From Planctomycetota bacterium (lineage in GTDB: Bacteria > Planctomycetota > B143-G9), in contig QNBY01000081.1 of assembly GCA_003644275.1 (NCBI GenBank), positions 1-5,711 on the forward strand: 5,711 nt of DNA, read 5' to 3'. The notes under the pieces are model-generated. The model saw only the letters and a program-made list of their open reading frames with translations. It was not told the origin of the DNA and ran no database searches. The position numbers were made by a program, and so were the translations under genes. Below are positions 1 to 5,711 of the stretch, piece by piece; position 1 is the stretch's first letter; each line of letters starts with the position of its first letter.

Positions 1-854
1 CGCCGAACATCATGATAGGCTCGGCGACCATCGGGACGGGCCACGAGCTGGGCTTCCTCGAGTTCATCGTGGAGCTCACGCCCGTGGTGGTGGTCATCTT
101 CGCCGTGTTCCTGGGCATGTGCGTGATAATCTGGCGCAAGGCCTTCCAGGTGACGGACGAGGACAGGCAGCGCGTCATGGAGATGAGGGCCGAGAACGCC
201 ATCACGGACAAGATGCTTCTGAAGAAGTCGCTGTTCGTGCTGGGAGTGGTGATAATCGGCTTCTTCTTCCACGGCATACTGCACCTGCACCCGGCCTCGA
301 TAGCGCTGTTCGGCGCGGGGCTGCTGTTCGTGATAACCCGGCCGAACATGGAGCACGTCTTCCACGAGGTGGAATGGCCCACGCTGTTCTTCTTCATGGG
401 TCTGTTCATACTCGTGGGGGCCCTCCAGCGGGTGGGCGCGATCGCCTGGGTGGCTGACCACCTGCGCATACTGGCCAAGAACCAGCTCTCGCTGAGCTGC
501 TACCTCATCCTCTGGGGGAGCGCCGTCTTCAGCGCGATAGTGGACAACATCCCGTTCGTGGCGACGATGATACCGGTGGTGAAGCAGATAGGCGCGGAGA
601 TAACCGCCACCTCGCCGAACCTGTCCTTCGCGCAGGTGATGGACGGGCTTTGGTGGTCGCTGTCGCTCGGCGCGTGCCTCGGCGGCAACGGCACCGCGAT
701 AGGCGCTTCCGCGAACGTCGTCACCATAGGCATAGCCGAGAAGGAAGGGTATCACATCTCGTTCGCCTATTTCCTGAAGTTCGGCATACCGACGATGATC
801 ATGTCGGTGATAATCTCGCACATCTACATCTGGCTGGTTTACATACCGCACTGA
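1..854 (+). CDS. ArsB/OCA2-type ion permease, 3' part (5' end outside window)
   Basis: Integral inner-membrane transporter of the ArsB/NhaD/SLC13 ion-transporter superfamily, moving an anion or exchanging ions across the membrane; the substrate cannot be read from sequence. The frame is open to the left edge and reads P-N-I-M-I-G-S-A, the conserved re-entrant PPNIMIGSA-type motif of the first repeat, so the ATG at 12 is internal and the real start lies upstream. Numbering from that Met, hydrophobic segments fall near 18-41, 69-91, 94-108, 121-138, 159-193, 213-242 and 253-278, with a charged cytoplasmic loop near 42-72. The second-repeat motifs are intact: SAIVDNIPF around 174-182 and GGNGTAIGASANV at 224-236. 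The latter, followed by IAEKEGY, resembles the human OCA2/P-protein type of permease more than classical arsenite ArsB. The gene ends at TGA 852-854, followed by a terminator. The family is secure; arsenite, Na+/H+ or dicarboxylate transport are all possible, and no ars genes are nearby. Confidence 0.88.
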   Translation, partial: PNIMIGSATIGTGHELGFLEFIVELTPVVVVIFAVFLGMCVIIWRKAFQVTDEDRQRVMEMRAENAITDKMLLKKSLFVLGVVIIGFFFHGILHLHPASIALFGAGLLFVITRPNMEHVFHEVEWPTLFFFMGLFILVGALQRVGAIAWVADHLRILAKNQLSLSCYLILWGSAVFSAIVDNIPFVATMIPVVKQIGAEITATSPNLSFAQVMDGLWWSLSLGACLGGNGTAIGASANVVTIGIAEKEGYHISFAYFLKFGIPTMIMSVIISHIYIWLVYIPH

Positions 855-877
855 TGCGGGCGCGCGAAACGGGCCGA

Positions 878-904
878 GGGCGGGTGGAAACCCGCCCTTT
901 TTTT
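878..904 (+). terminator. Rho-independent terminator after the permease gene
   Basis: A perfect 8-bp GC-rich stem (GGGCGGGT at 878-885 with ACCCGCCC at 890-897) closes a GGAA loop of the GNRA type. A run of seven T (898-904) follows directly. It starts 23 nt after the permease stop and is the only strong hairpin plus T-tract seen in the window. It should end permease transcription and separate it from hydF. Confidence 0.92.
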
Positions 905-916
905 CGTGCAGGGGGG

Positions 917-922
917 TAGAAT
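917..922 (+). promoter_or_regulatory. Possible -10 element for a leaderless hydF transcript
   Basis: TAGAAT differs from the TATAAT consensus at one position and lies 6 nt before the hydF ATG at 929, so transcription would start at or next to the start codon. No convincing -35 hexamer is found 16-18 bp upstream, where the bases belong to the terminator's 3' arm and T-tract. The only purine run before the ATG is GGGGGG at 911-916, 12 nt away and poorly spaced as a ribosome binding site. This is inferred from sequence only. Confidence 0.4.
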
Positions 923-928
923 ATCGGT

Positions 929-2164
929 ATGCAGAGGACTCCGAAATCCCTGAGGATGCACATAGGCCTGTTCGGGCGGAGGAACGTGGGCAAGTCGTCG
1001 CTTCTGAACGCCCTCACCCGGCAGGACATATCCATAGTGAGCGACGTGGCCGGTACGACCACCGATCCCGTCGAGAAGGCGATGGAGCTGCTGCCGGTGG
1101 GGCCGGTCCTGTTCATAGACACCGCGGGAATAGACGACGAGGGCGCGCTGGGCGGGATGCGTATCGAGCGCACGCGCAAGGTGTTCAACAGGACGGACCT
1201 CGCCGTCATCGTCAGCGGAGCCGGGGAATGGGGCGAGTTCGAGAGGGGGCTGCTCGAGGAATTCGCCCGCCGCGGCACGCCCGTCATCGCGGTGTTCAAC
1301 AAGTCGGACCTCGGCAGGCCCTCCCCCGAAGTGCCGGCGGAGCTGGAGGAGCGCGGCATACCCGTCGTGTTCACGGTCGCGCCGAAACGCGAGGGCATAC
1401 TGGAGCTGAGGGAGGCGATAATCCGCACCGCGCCGGAGGAGTTCGTCGCCCGCCAGACCATAGTGGGCGACCTGCTCCCGGCGGGCGAGCTCGCCGTGCT
1501 CGTGGTGCCGATAGACCTCGAAGCCCCCAAGGGGCGGCTGATACTCCCGCAGGTGCAGACCATCCGCGACATACTGGACAACGACGCCTACTGCATGGTG
1601 GTGAAGGAACGCGAGCTCGCCGACGCGCTGCAGCGCCTGAACCGGAAACCGCGCATAGTCATAACGGACTCCCAGGCCTTCCTGCGGGTGGCGGGGGACA
1701 CGCCTCCGGACGTGTGGCTCACCTCGTTCTCCATCCTGTTCGCCCGCCTGAAGGGGGACCTGACGGAGCTGGTGAGGGGCGCGGCGGCCATCGAGAGCCT
1801 GAAGCCGGGCGACCGCGTCCTGGTGTGCGAGGCGTGCACCCACCATCCCATCGGGGACGACATCGGCCGGGTGAAGATACCCCGCTGGCTCATGCAGTAC
1901 GTGGGCGGCGAGGTGATCTTCGACCACTACCAGGGCCACGACTTCCCGGAGGACCTGCACAAGTACAAGCTCGTGATCCACTGCGGTTCGTGCGTGCACA
2001 ACCGCCGGGAGATGCTGTCGCGCATAGCGATATGCCGTCACGCGGGCGTTCCGATAACGAACTACGGCCTCACGATCGCCTACACGCTGGGGATATTCGA
2101 GCGGGCGCTCGAACCGTTCCCCGCCGCGCTCGAGGCGTACCGCGAGGCGGCCGGGAGGGCGTGA
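929..2164 (+). CDS. hydF: [FeFe]-hydrogenase H-cluster maturation GTPase HydF
   Basis: Cytoplasmic GTPase and scaffold that, with the radical-SAM enzymes HydE and HydG, assembles the [2Fe] subcluster of the H-cluster and hands it to apo-HydA. The 411 residues match the family length. The N-terminal Era/TrmE-like G domain has Walker A GRRNVGKS (16-23), switch I GTTTDP (42-47), DTAG (64-67) and NKSD (124-127). A middle dimerisation region spans roughly 175-260. The C-terminal cluster-binding domain carries the diagnostic C-x-H...HCxxC pattern: C303, H305, then H351, C352 and C355. The 45-residue H-to-H gap lies within the family range, and these are the [4Fe-4S] ligand positions. The conserved NYGLTIAYTLGIFERAL stretch follows. 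ATG 929 is preferred over Met10 (956) because HydF homologues carry a short leader before the G domain; an in-frame TAG at 917 bars longer forms. It overlaps nothing and is followed after 2 nt by the aspartase gene. hydE and hydG are not in the window. Confidence 0.97.
   Translation: MQRTPKSLRMHIGLFGRRNVGKSSLLNALTRQDISIVSDVAGTTTDPVEKAMELLPVGPVLFIDTAGIDDEGALGGMRIERTRKVFNRTDLAVIVSGAGEWGEFERGLLEEFARRGTPVIAVFNKSDLGRPSPEVPAELEERGIPVVFTVAPKREGILELREAIIRTAPEEFVARQTIVGDLLPAGELAVLVVPIDLEAPKGRLILPQVQTIRDILDNDAYCMVVKERELADALQRLNRKPRIVITDSQAFLRVAGDTPPDVWLTSFSILFARLKGDLTELVRGAAAIESLKPGDRVLVCEACTHHPIGDDIGRVKIPRWLMQYVGGEVIFDHYQGHDFPEDLHKYKLVIHCGSCVHNRREMLSRIAICRHAGVPITNYGLTIAYTLGIFERALEPFPAALEAYREAAGRA
2153..2159 (+). 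promoter_or_regulatory. Shine-Dalgarno for aspartase inside the hydF 3' end
   Basis: GGGAGGG lies within the last codons of hydF, 7 nt before ATG 2167. It decides the aspartase start: an in-frame GTG at 2161 that overlaps the hydF stop as GTGA would be only 1 nt from this site, too close for initiation. The arrangement suggests translational coupling of the two genes. Confidence 0.65.
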
Positions 2165-2166
2165 AG

Positions 2167-3597
2167 ATGGAGACGAGGACGGAGAGGGACTTCCTCGGCG
2201 AGAAGGCGATACCGCGCGGCGCGCTGTGGGGCGTCCACACGGCGCGGGCGCTCGAGAACTTCGGGCGGCCCGGCCGGAGGGTGCCCGAGCCCATGATCCG
2301 GGCCTACGGTTTCGTGAAGAAGGCCGCCATAGAGATGAACGCCGAGCTGGGCTTCCTGGGGCGCGAGGAGGCGGGGGCGCTGTCGCTCGCCTGCGAGGAG
2401 ATGATACGCGGCGAGCTCAGCGAGTGGATAGTGGTGGAGGCGCTCCAGGGCGGGGCGGGCACGAGCCTGAACATGAACGTGAACGAGGTGCTCTGCAACC
2501 GGGCGCTGCAGCTCATGGGCCGGGAGCCGGGCGACTACGAGGCGATTCACCCGCTGGACACCGTGAACATGCACCAGTCCACCAACGACACCTATCCCAC
2601 CGCGCTGAGGGTGGCCGCCATGTTCGAGCTGGCGCGCCTGGAGGGAGCCGTGACCTCGCTTTTGGAGTCCTTCCAGGAGGCGGAGAAGCGGTTCGCGGCG
2701 CACGGCAAGGTGGGCAGGACGCAGCTGCAGGACGCGGTTCCGATAACGCTCGGCCGTGAGATGGGGGCCTACGCCGAGGCGTTCGCCCGCGACAGGTGGC
2801 GCATATTCAAGTGCCGGGAACGCATAAGGGTGGTGAACCTCGGCGGGACGGCGATAGGGACGGGCGTCACGGCCCCGCGGCGCTACGTCTTCGGCGTGGT
2901 GGAGAAGCTGAGGCAACTCACCTCCCTGCCGCTGTCGCGCTCCGAGAACCTGGTGGAGGCCACGCAGAACCAGGACGTCCTCGTGGAGGTGGCGGGCATA
3001 CTCAAGGCGCTCGCCGCCGATCTCGTCAAGGTGGGGAACGACCTGCGCCTGCTGGCGAGCGGGCCGCGCGCCGGGCTCGGCGAGATAGCGCTCCAGCCGG
3101 TGCAGGAGGGTTCCTCCATCATGCCGGGGAAGGTGAACCCGGTACTCCCCGAGTACGCCGTGCAGGCCGGAATGGCGGCGTTCGGCTTCGAGGCCATGAT
3201 CGCCCACGCGGTGAGCGCGGGCAACCTGGAGCTCAACGCCTTCCTCCCGCTGGCGTGCTGGGCTCTGCTGAGCATGATCGAGGTGCTGGCGCGCGCCTGC
3301 GAAAAACTGGCGGAATGCGTCAGAAGGATGGAGGCCCGGTCGGAGACGATGGAGCGCTACCTCCGGGAGAGCACGGCGGCCGCGGTGCTGCTCGTCTCGA
3401 AGCTCGGCCACGAGAGGGCCTCGGAGATAGCGCTCGACGCGGTGAGGCGCGGCGTATCGCTGGAGGAGGCCGTCCTCGCGAGCGGAGAGGTATCGAAGGA
3501 GGAATGGGAGGCGATGCTCTCTCCGCAGAGGCTGAACGCCCTCGGAGAACGGGAGAGTCCGCCACGGCCGCGCGGAAGCGAACGTTCCGGCGGCTGA
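2167..3597 (+). CDS. aspA: Aspartate ammonia-lyase (aspartase), hydF-linked
   Basis: Cytoplasmic enzyme of the fumarase/aspartase superfamily, expected to convert L-aspartate to fumarate plus ammonia as a homotetramer. At 476 residues it is close to E. coli AspA (478). The N-terminal GVHTARALENF (22-32) matches the aspartase GVHTLRAIENF and includes the substrate-region Arg27. QGGAGTS precedes the STND motif (138-141). GRTQLQDA follows, with Gln186 where E. coli AspA also has Gln and Bacillus AspB and fumarases have His. The flexible-loop signature GSSIMPGKVN spans 315-324, with the expected catalytic Ser316, Lys322 and Asn324. Aspartase-type TAIGTG is also present. Trp21 replaces a Tyr usual before GVHT. 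The last 17 or so residues form a Pro/Arg/Ser/Gly-rich tail that looks unstructured. It follows the hydF stop by 2 nt and is almost certainly co-transcribed with it. A fumarase or other lyase of the superfamily is less likely given these motifs. Confidence 0.9.
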   Translation: METRTERDFLGEKAIPRGALWGVHTARALENFGRPGRRVPEPMIRAYGFVKKAAIEMNAELGFLGREEAGALSLACEEMIRGELSEWIVVEALQGGAGTSLNMNVNEVLCNRALQLMGREPGDYEAIHPLDTVNMHQSTNDTYPTALRVAAMFELARLEGAVTSLLESFQEAEKRFAAHGKVGRTQLQDAVPITLGREMGAYAEAFARDRWRIFKCRERIRVVNLGGTAIGTGVTAPRRYVFGVVEKLRQLTSLPLSRSENLVEATQNQDVLVEVAGILKALAADLVKVGNDLRLLASGPRAGLGEIALQPVQEGSSIMPGKVNPVLPEYAVQAGMAAFGFEAMIAHAVSAGNLELNAFLPLACWALLSMIEVLARACEKLAECVRRMEARSETMERYLRESTAAAVLLVSKLGHERASEIALDAVRRGVSLEEAVLASGEVSKEEWEAMLSPQRLNALGERESPPRPRGSERSGG

Positions 3598-3601
3598 AAC
3601 G

Positions 3602-3607
3602 TACAAT
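3602..3607 (+). promoter_or_regulatory. Possible -10 element for the lipoprotein gene
   Basis: TACAAT has one mismatch to TATAAT and lies 5 nt after the aspartase stop codon. Transcription would begin near 3614, giving a leader of about 23 nt that carries the Shine-Dalgarno. No good -35 match lies 16-18 bp upstream, so this is weak evidence. No terminator hairpin with a T-tract lies between the aspartase and lipoprotein genes, so read-through is also possible. Confidence 0.35.
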
Positions 3608-3624
3608 AGGGTGCGGTCCGTGAA

Positions 3625-3629
3625 AGGAG
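3625..3629 (+). promoter_or_regulatory. Shine-Dalgarno for the lipoprotein gene
   Basis: AGGAG, within AAAGGAGA, lies 7 nt before ATG 3637. It is the most canonical ribosome binding site in the window and fixes the start of a frame that also begins with a clear signal peptide. Confidence 0.8.
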
Positions 3630-3636
3630 ACGGAAA

Positions 3637-5711
3637 ATGAAGGGAAGGCGTCTTTCGTTCAGACACGCGGCGTTCGCGGCGGTCCTCATCCTGAACCTCG
3701 CTCTCGCCGTCGCCTGTGGAGGCGGCGGGGGAGGGGGAGACACGGGAGCCGGGGCCTCGACGCCGACACCCAGCGCGAGCCCGAGCGTGTCGCCTTCCCC
3801 CAGCCCGACGCCCACGCCTTCCGCCACCCCCACGCCCACCCCGACACCGACGCCGACGCCCCTTGCGGTGGAATCGGTGTCTCCCGCGGACGGCGAGACG
3901 GATGTCCCCCTCTTCGTGCAGGTGAAACTGAAGTTCAACCAGCCGCTGAACACCGACGACGCCGAGACGCGCTTCACCCTCACGGGGCCGGGCGGCGAGG
4001 TGAACGGCGGGATAACGTGGGAGGACGGCGACGCCACGCTCGTCTTCACGCCCTACGCCATGCTGCAGGCCGAGGAGAGCTACACGGTGCGCATGACGGC
4101 GGGCACCGTCAACGCGGCGGGCGACGCCATGCTCACGGAGGATTTCGTGTCCACCTTCACCACGGGGACGGGCTCCACCGAGGGGGCTCCCACCGTCACC
4201 GCCTGCGATCCCAACGCCCTCAGCGGAAACGTGCCGGTGGACACCGCGGTGGAGATAACCTTCTCCGAGGAGATGGACGAGACGAGCGCCGAGGAAGCCT
4301 TCTCGCTGGTGGAGACCGGCGAGACCGCGCCGGTGGACGGCACCTTCTCGTGGGACGCGGAATCCAAGGTGATGACCTTCCGCCCCGACTCGCCGCTGGC
4401 CTACGGTTCGTGGTACACCGTGGTCGTCACGAACGAGGCGGCCTCGGCGGCCGGGGTGCGGATGGCGGCGCCGTACATGAACACCTTCTTCACGCAGCAG
4501 GATCCCTCCGCGCCGCCCACGGTGCAGTTCGTCTATCCCATTGACGGCCTGACCGGAGTGCCCGTCACCACCAACGTTTCGGTGCGCTTCAGCACGGAGA
4601 TGGACCACACGGCCACGGAGGCGGCCTTCAGCCTCTCCCCGACCGGCGGCGGGCGCGTCTCCGGCACCTTCCTCTGGAGCGGGAGCACCATGCTGTTCAA
4701 GCCGGACGACCCCCTCATCGCGGAGACGCAGTTCACCATAACGATAGGCACCGGCGCGAAGTCCGCGGCCGGAGTGGCGCTGGAGGAGGAGTACACCTCC
4801 ACCTTCACCACCGGCAAGGTGGAGGACTCGCACTTCCCCCTGCCCACGCTGGGGACGGAGACGGCCAGCGTGCTCGACGGAGCGCCCGACGCCACGCTGT
4901 GGCAGATAACCGCCTCGGCGGCCACCCTGATAGACGGCGAGGACTACAACGTCACCGATTCCCGATGGGCCCCCAGCGGCGGTAGGATCGCCTACCGCAA
5001 GTACACCCAGAAGAGCGAGGCGGGAGTCCGCAGCGGCTACGAGCTCTACCTGTGGTCCGGCGGCACGCCCGAGAAGCTCAGCAGCGACGGGGCCGAGGCC
5101 GGCCTCTACGCCTGGAACACCACGGGGGACAGGCTTGCCTTCTTCGAGAAATTCTCCGGCACGTGGTACCTCACGGCGACCTTGATGGCAGGCGGGGCGG
5201 AGGACGTGGATTCGGGCACATCCGAACCCTACGACCTGTTCTGGCGGGACGCCACCCACCTCGTTTACCGCATGGGCAGCACCCTGAAGGAATGGGACGC
5301 CGCGACGAAGACGGTCACCACCCTCGCGGCGGACGCCTCCGGCAAGCTCCGCATCTCGCCGTCGCGCGGCAAGGTGCTATACATCTCGAGCAGCACGGCG
5401 AGGCTCACGGTGTTCGACCTGGCGAACGGCGCCGCCACGGGGCTGAACGCCGTTCCCATGTTCGACTACTACGCCTTCGCGGGCGAGGACGCGGTGGGCT
5501 ACGCGGCGGTGGAGTCGTTCATCCCGTTCGCGCTGAAGGTGGTCCTGGCCGCCTGCGACGGCAGCAGCTCGCGCACCCTCGCGGGGGGGCTCTCCGCGGT
5601 GGACTGCCGCATAACCGAGGGATGCGGCTCGCCCGACGGTTCCTATTTCGTGTTCTTCACCCTCTCCGCCTCGCTGGACGAGACCTACCGGGCGCACATA
5701 GTGCGGACCTC
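3637..5711 (+). CDS. Secreted lipoprotein with TP linker, three Ig-like domains and beta-propeller (3' end outside window)
   Basis: Predicted surface lipoprotein of unknown function; 691 complete codons are visible without a stop. The N-terminus KGRRLSFRH is followed by a hydrophobic core (11-26) and a lipobox ending A-V-A-C, with lipidated Cys27. Seven glycines follow, then a Ser/Thr-Pro linker (41-75) that would tether the protein away from the membrane. Three consecutive modules resemble SbsA/Big_5 bacterial Ig-like domains, at about 78-177, 185-288 and 293-393. Each has a Pro-x-x-G-x-x-x-V-P type opening, an F-[SN]-x-x-[ML]-[DN] strand, and the first and third end in STFTTG. From about 440 the sequence changes to short beta-strand repeats such as SRWAPSGGRIAYR (442-454) and SPDGSYFVFF (665-674). 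These resemble TolB/PD40 propeller blades, suggesting binding of a protein or glycan rather than catalysis. No enzymatic motif is seen. It has its own Shine-Dalgarno and possible promoter, and its location next to aspartase gives no functional hint. Confidence 0.88.
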   Translation, partial: MKGRRLSFRHAAFAAVLILNLALAVACGGGGGGGDTGAGASTPTPSASPSVSPSPSPTPTPSATPTPTPTPTPTPLAVESVSPADGETDVPLFVQVKLKFNQPLNTDDAETRFTLTGPGGEVNGGITWEDGDATLVFTPYAMLQAEESYTVRMTAGTVNAAGDAMLTEDFVSTFTTGTGSTEGAPTVTACDPNALSGNVPVDTAVEITFSEEMDETSAEEAFSLVETGETAPVDGTFSWDAESKVMTFRPDSPLAYGSWYTVVVTNEAASAAGVRMAAPYMNTFFTQQDPSAPPTVQFVYPIDGLTGVPVTTNVSVRFSTEMDHTATEAAFSLSPTGGGRVSGTFLWSGSTMLFKPDDPLIAETQFTITIGTGAKSAAGVALEEEYTSTFTTGKVEDSHFPLPTLGTETASVLDGAPDATLWQITASAATLIDGEDYNVTDSRWAPSGGRIAYRKYTQKSEAGVRSGYELYLWSGGTPEKLSSDGAEAGLYAWNTTGDRLAFFEKFSGTWYLTATLMAGGAEDVDSGTSEPYDLFWRDATHLVYRMGSTLKEWDAATKTVTTLAADASGKLRISPSRGKVLYISSSTARLTVFDLANGAATGLNAVPMFDYYAFAGEDAVGYAAVESFIPFALKVVLAACDGSSSRTLAGGLSAVDCRITEGCGSPDGSYFVFFTLSASLDETYRAHIVRT
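3715..3717 (+). other. Lipobox cysteine codon (signal peptidase II site)
   Basis: The TGT codon encodes Cys27 at the end of the signal sequence. The preceding residues L-A-V-A satisfy the relaxed lipobox (small or hydrophobic at -3 and -2, Ala at -1). The Gly run just after it is typical of the flexible start of a mature lipoprotein. The -3 Ala is less favoured than Leu, so cleavage by signal peptidase I cannot be fully excluded. Confidence 0.75.
3757..3861 (+). repeat. Low-complexity Ser/Thr-Pro linker repeat
   Basis: This stretch encodes residues 41-75 of the lipoprotein, alternating Thr-Pro or Ser-Pro almost without interruption and ending in a run of TP pairs. At the DNA level it is an imperfect CCNACN hexanucleotide repeat, such as CCGACACCGACGCCGACGCC, with mixed third bases. 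Such linkers are common between a lipid anchor and extracellular domains. The repeat is prone to length change by slippage. Confidence 0.85.
3868..4815 (+). repeat. Three tandem Ig-like modules with 327-bp period
   Basis: The homologous strand motifs FNQPLN (residues 100-105), FSEEMD (209-214) and FSTEMD (318-323) begin at nucleotides 3934, 4261 and 4588, exactly 327 bp or 109 codons apart. The first and third modules end with near-identical DNA (TCCACCTTCACCAC at 4150 and 4798). The rest of the DNA has diverged, which points to old tandem duplication of a domain-coding unit. Confidence 0.8.

Noticed and set aside
12..14. ATG at 12 as the permease start codon
   Set aside because: The frame is open to the left edge and the codons before it complete a conserved P-N-I-M-I-G-S motif. 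The residual length is also well short of a complete permease of this superfamily.
839..2041. A 400-codon open frame on the - strand
   Set aside because: It lies almost wholly antisense to hydF, has biased composition (many His, Arg, Val) and no motif, and its start overlaps only coding sequence of hydF.
1228..2166. Open reading frame extending about 310 codons upstream of the aspartase ATG, in frame with it
   Set aside because: The upstream part translates to Arg/Gly/Pro/His-rich sequence and overlaps hydF in another frame. Homology to aspartase begins just after ATG 2167, which has its own Shine-Dalgarno, so a fusion protein is not supported.
3582..3602. Inverted repeat ACGTT/AACGT around the aspartase stop codon as a terminator
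   Set aside because: The stem is only 5 bp with an 11-nt loop and no T-tract follows, so it is too weak to call a terminator.
2796..3623. A 275-codon + strand frame overlapping aspartase
   Set aside because: It lies inside the aspartase gene in another frame, has Arg/Gly/Ala-rich low-complexity translation and no homology signal.
2080..5259. A 1059-codon open frame on the - strand
   Set aside because: It runs antisense across aspartase and lipoprotein genes with clear family motifs. Its protein is rich in Arg, Gly, His and Leu with no recognisable domain, as expected of a stop-poor shadow frame in GC-rich DNA.
5583..5589. Run of seven G in the lipoprotein gene as a phase-variable tract or frameshift
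   Set aside because: The reading frame continues normally on both sides with propeller-like sequence, and seven G in GC-rich coding DNA is not exceptional.

Overview
The window is GC-rich, densely coding bacterial DNA with every supported gene on the + strand. In order it holds: the 3' part of an ArsB/OCA2-type inner-membrane ion permease (1-854); a strong intrinsic terminator (878-904); a complete hydF, the GTPase/scaffold protein of [FeFe]-hydrogenase maturation (929-2164); a complete aspartate ammonia-lyase gene (2167-3597) two bases after the hydF stop; and a large secreted lipoprotein (3637 to beyond the right edge) with a Thr-Pro linker, three bacterial Ig-like modules and a probable beta-propeller.

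HydF implies an organism that makes an [FeFe]-hydrogenase, so an anaerobe or facultative anaerobe that evolves or uses H2. The hydrogenase itself and hydE/hydG are not in the window. Codon use is distinctive: despite the high GC content, isoleucine is written ATA about as often as ATC while ATT is nearly absent, and AGG is a common arginine codon. This pattern and the TPTP-linked lipoprotein would fit some deep anaerobic actinobacterial or Synergistes-like lineages, but the sequence does not settle the phylum.

hydF and the aspartase gene look like one transcript. Their spacing is 2 nt, the aspartase Shine-Dalgarno lies inside the hydF 3' end, and there is no terminator between them. Aspartase releases ammonia from aspartate, and the H-cluster bridging ligand assembled on HydF contains an amine nitrogen, so a functional link is plausible but inferred. 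The permease is cut off from this unit by the terminator. A -10-like hexamer directly before the hydF ATG suggests a separate, possibly leaderless, transcript. The lipoprotein has its own Shine-Dalgarno and a -10-like hexamer just after the aspartase stop, and no visible connection to hydrogenase maturation.

I see no tRNA, rRNA, CRISPR array, insertion sequence or phage gene. I also see no clearly undescribed system; the best leads are the hydF-aspartase pairing, the possible leaderless hydF start and the regular modular architecture of the lipoprotein.
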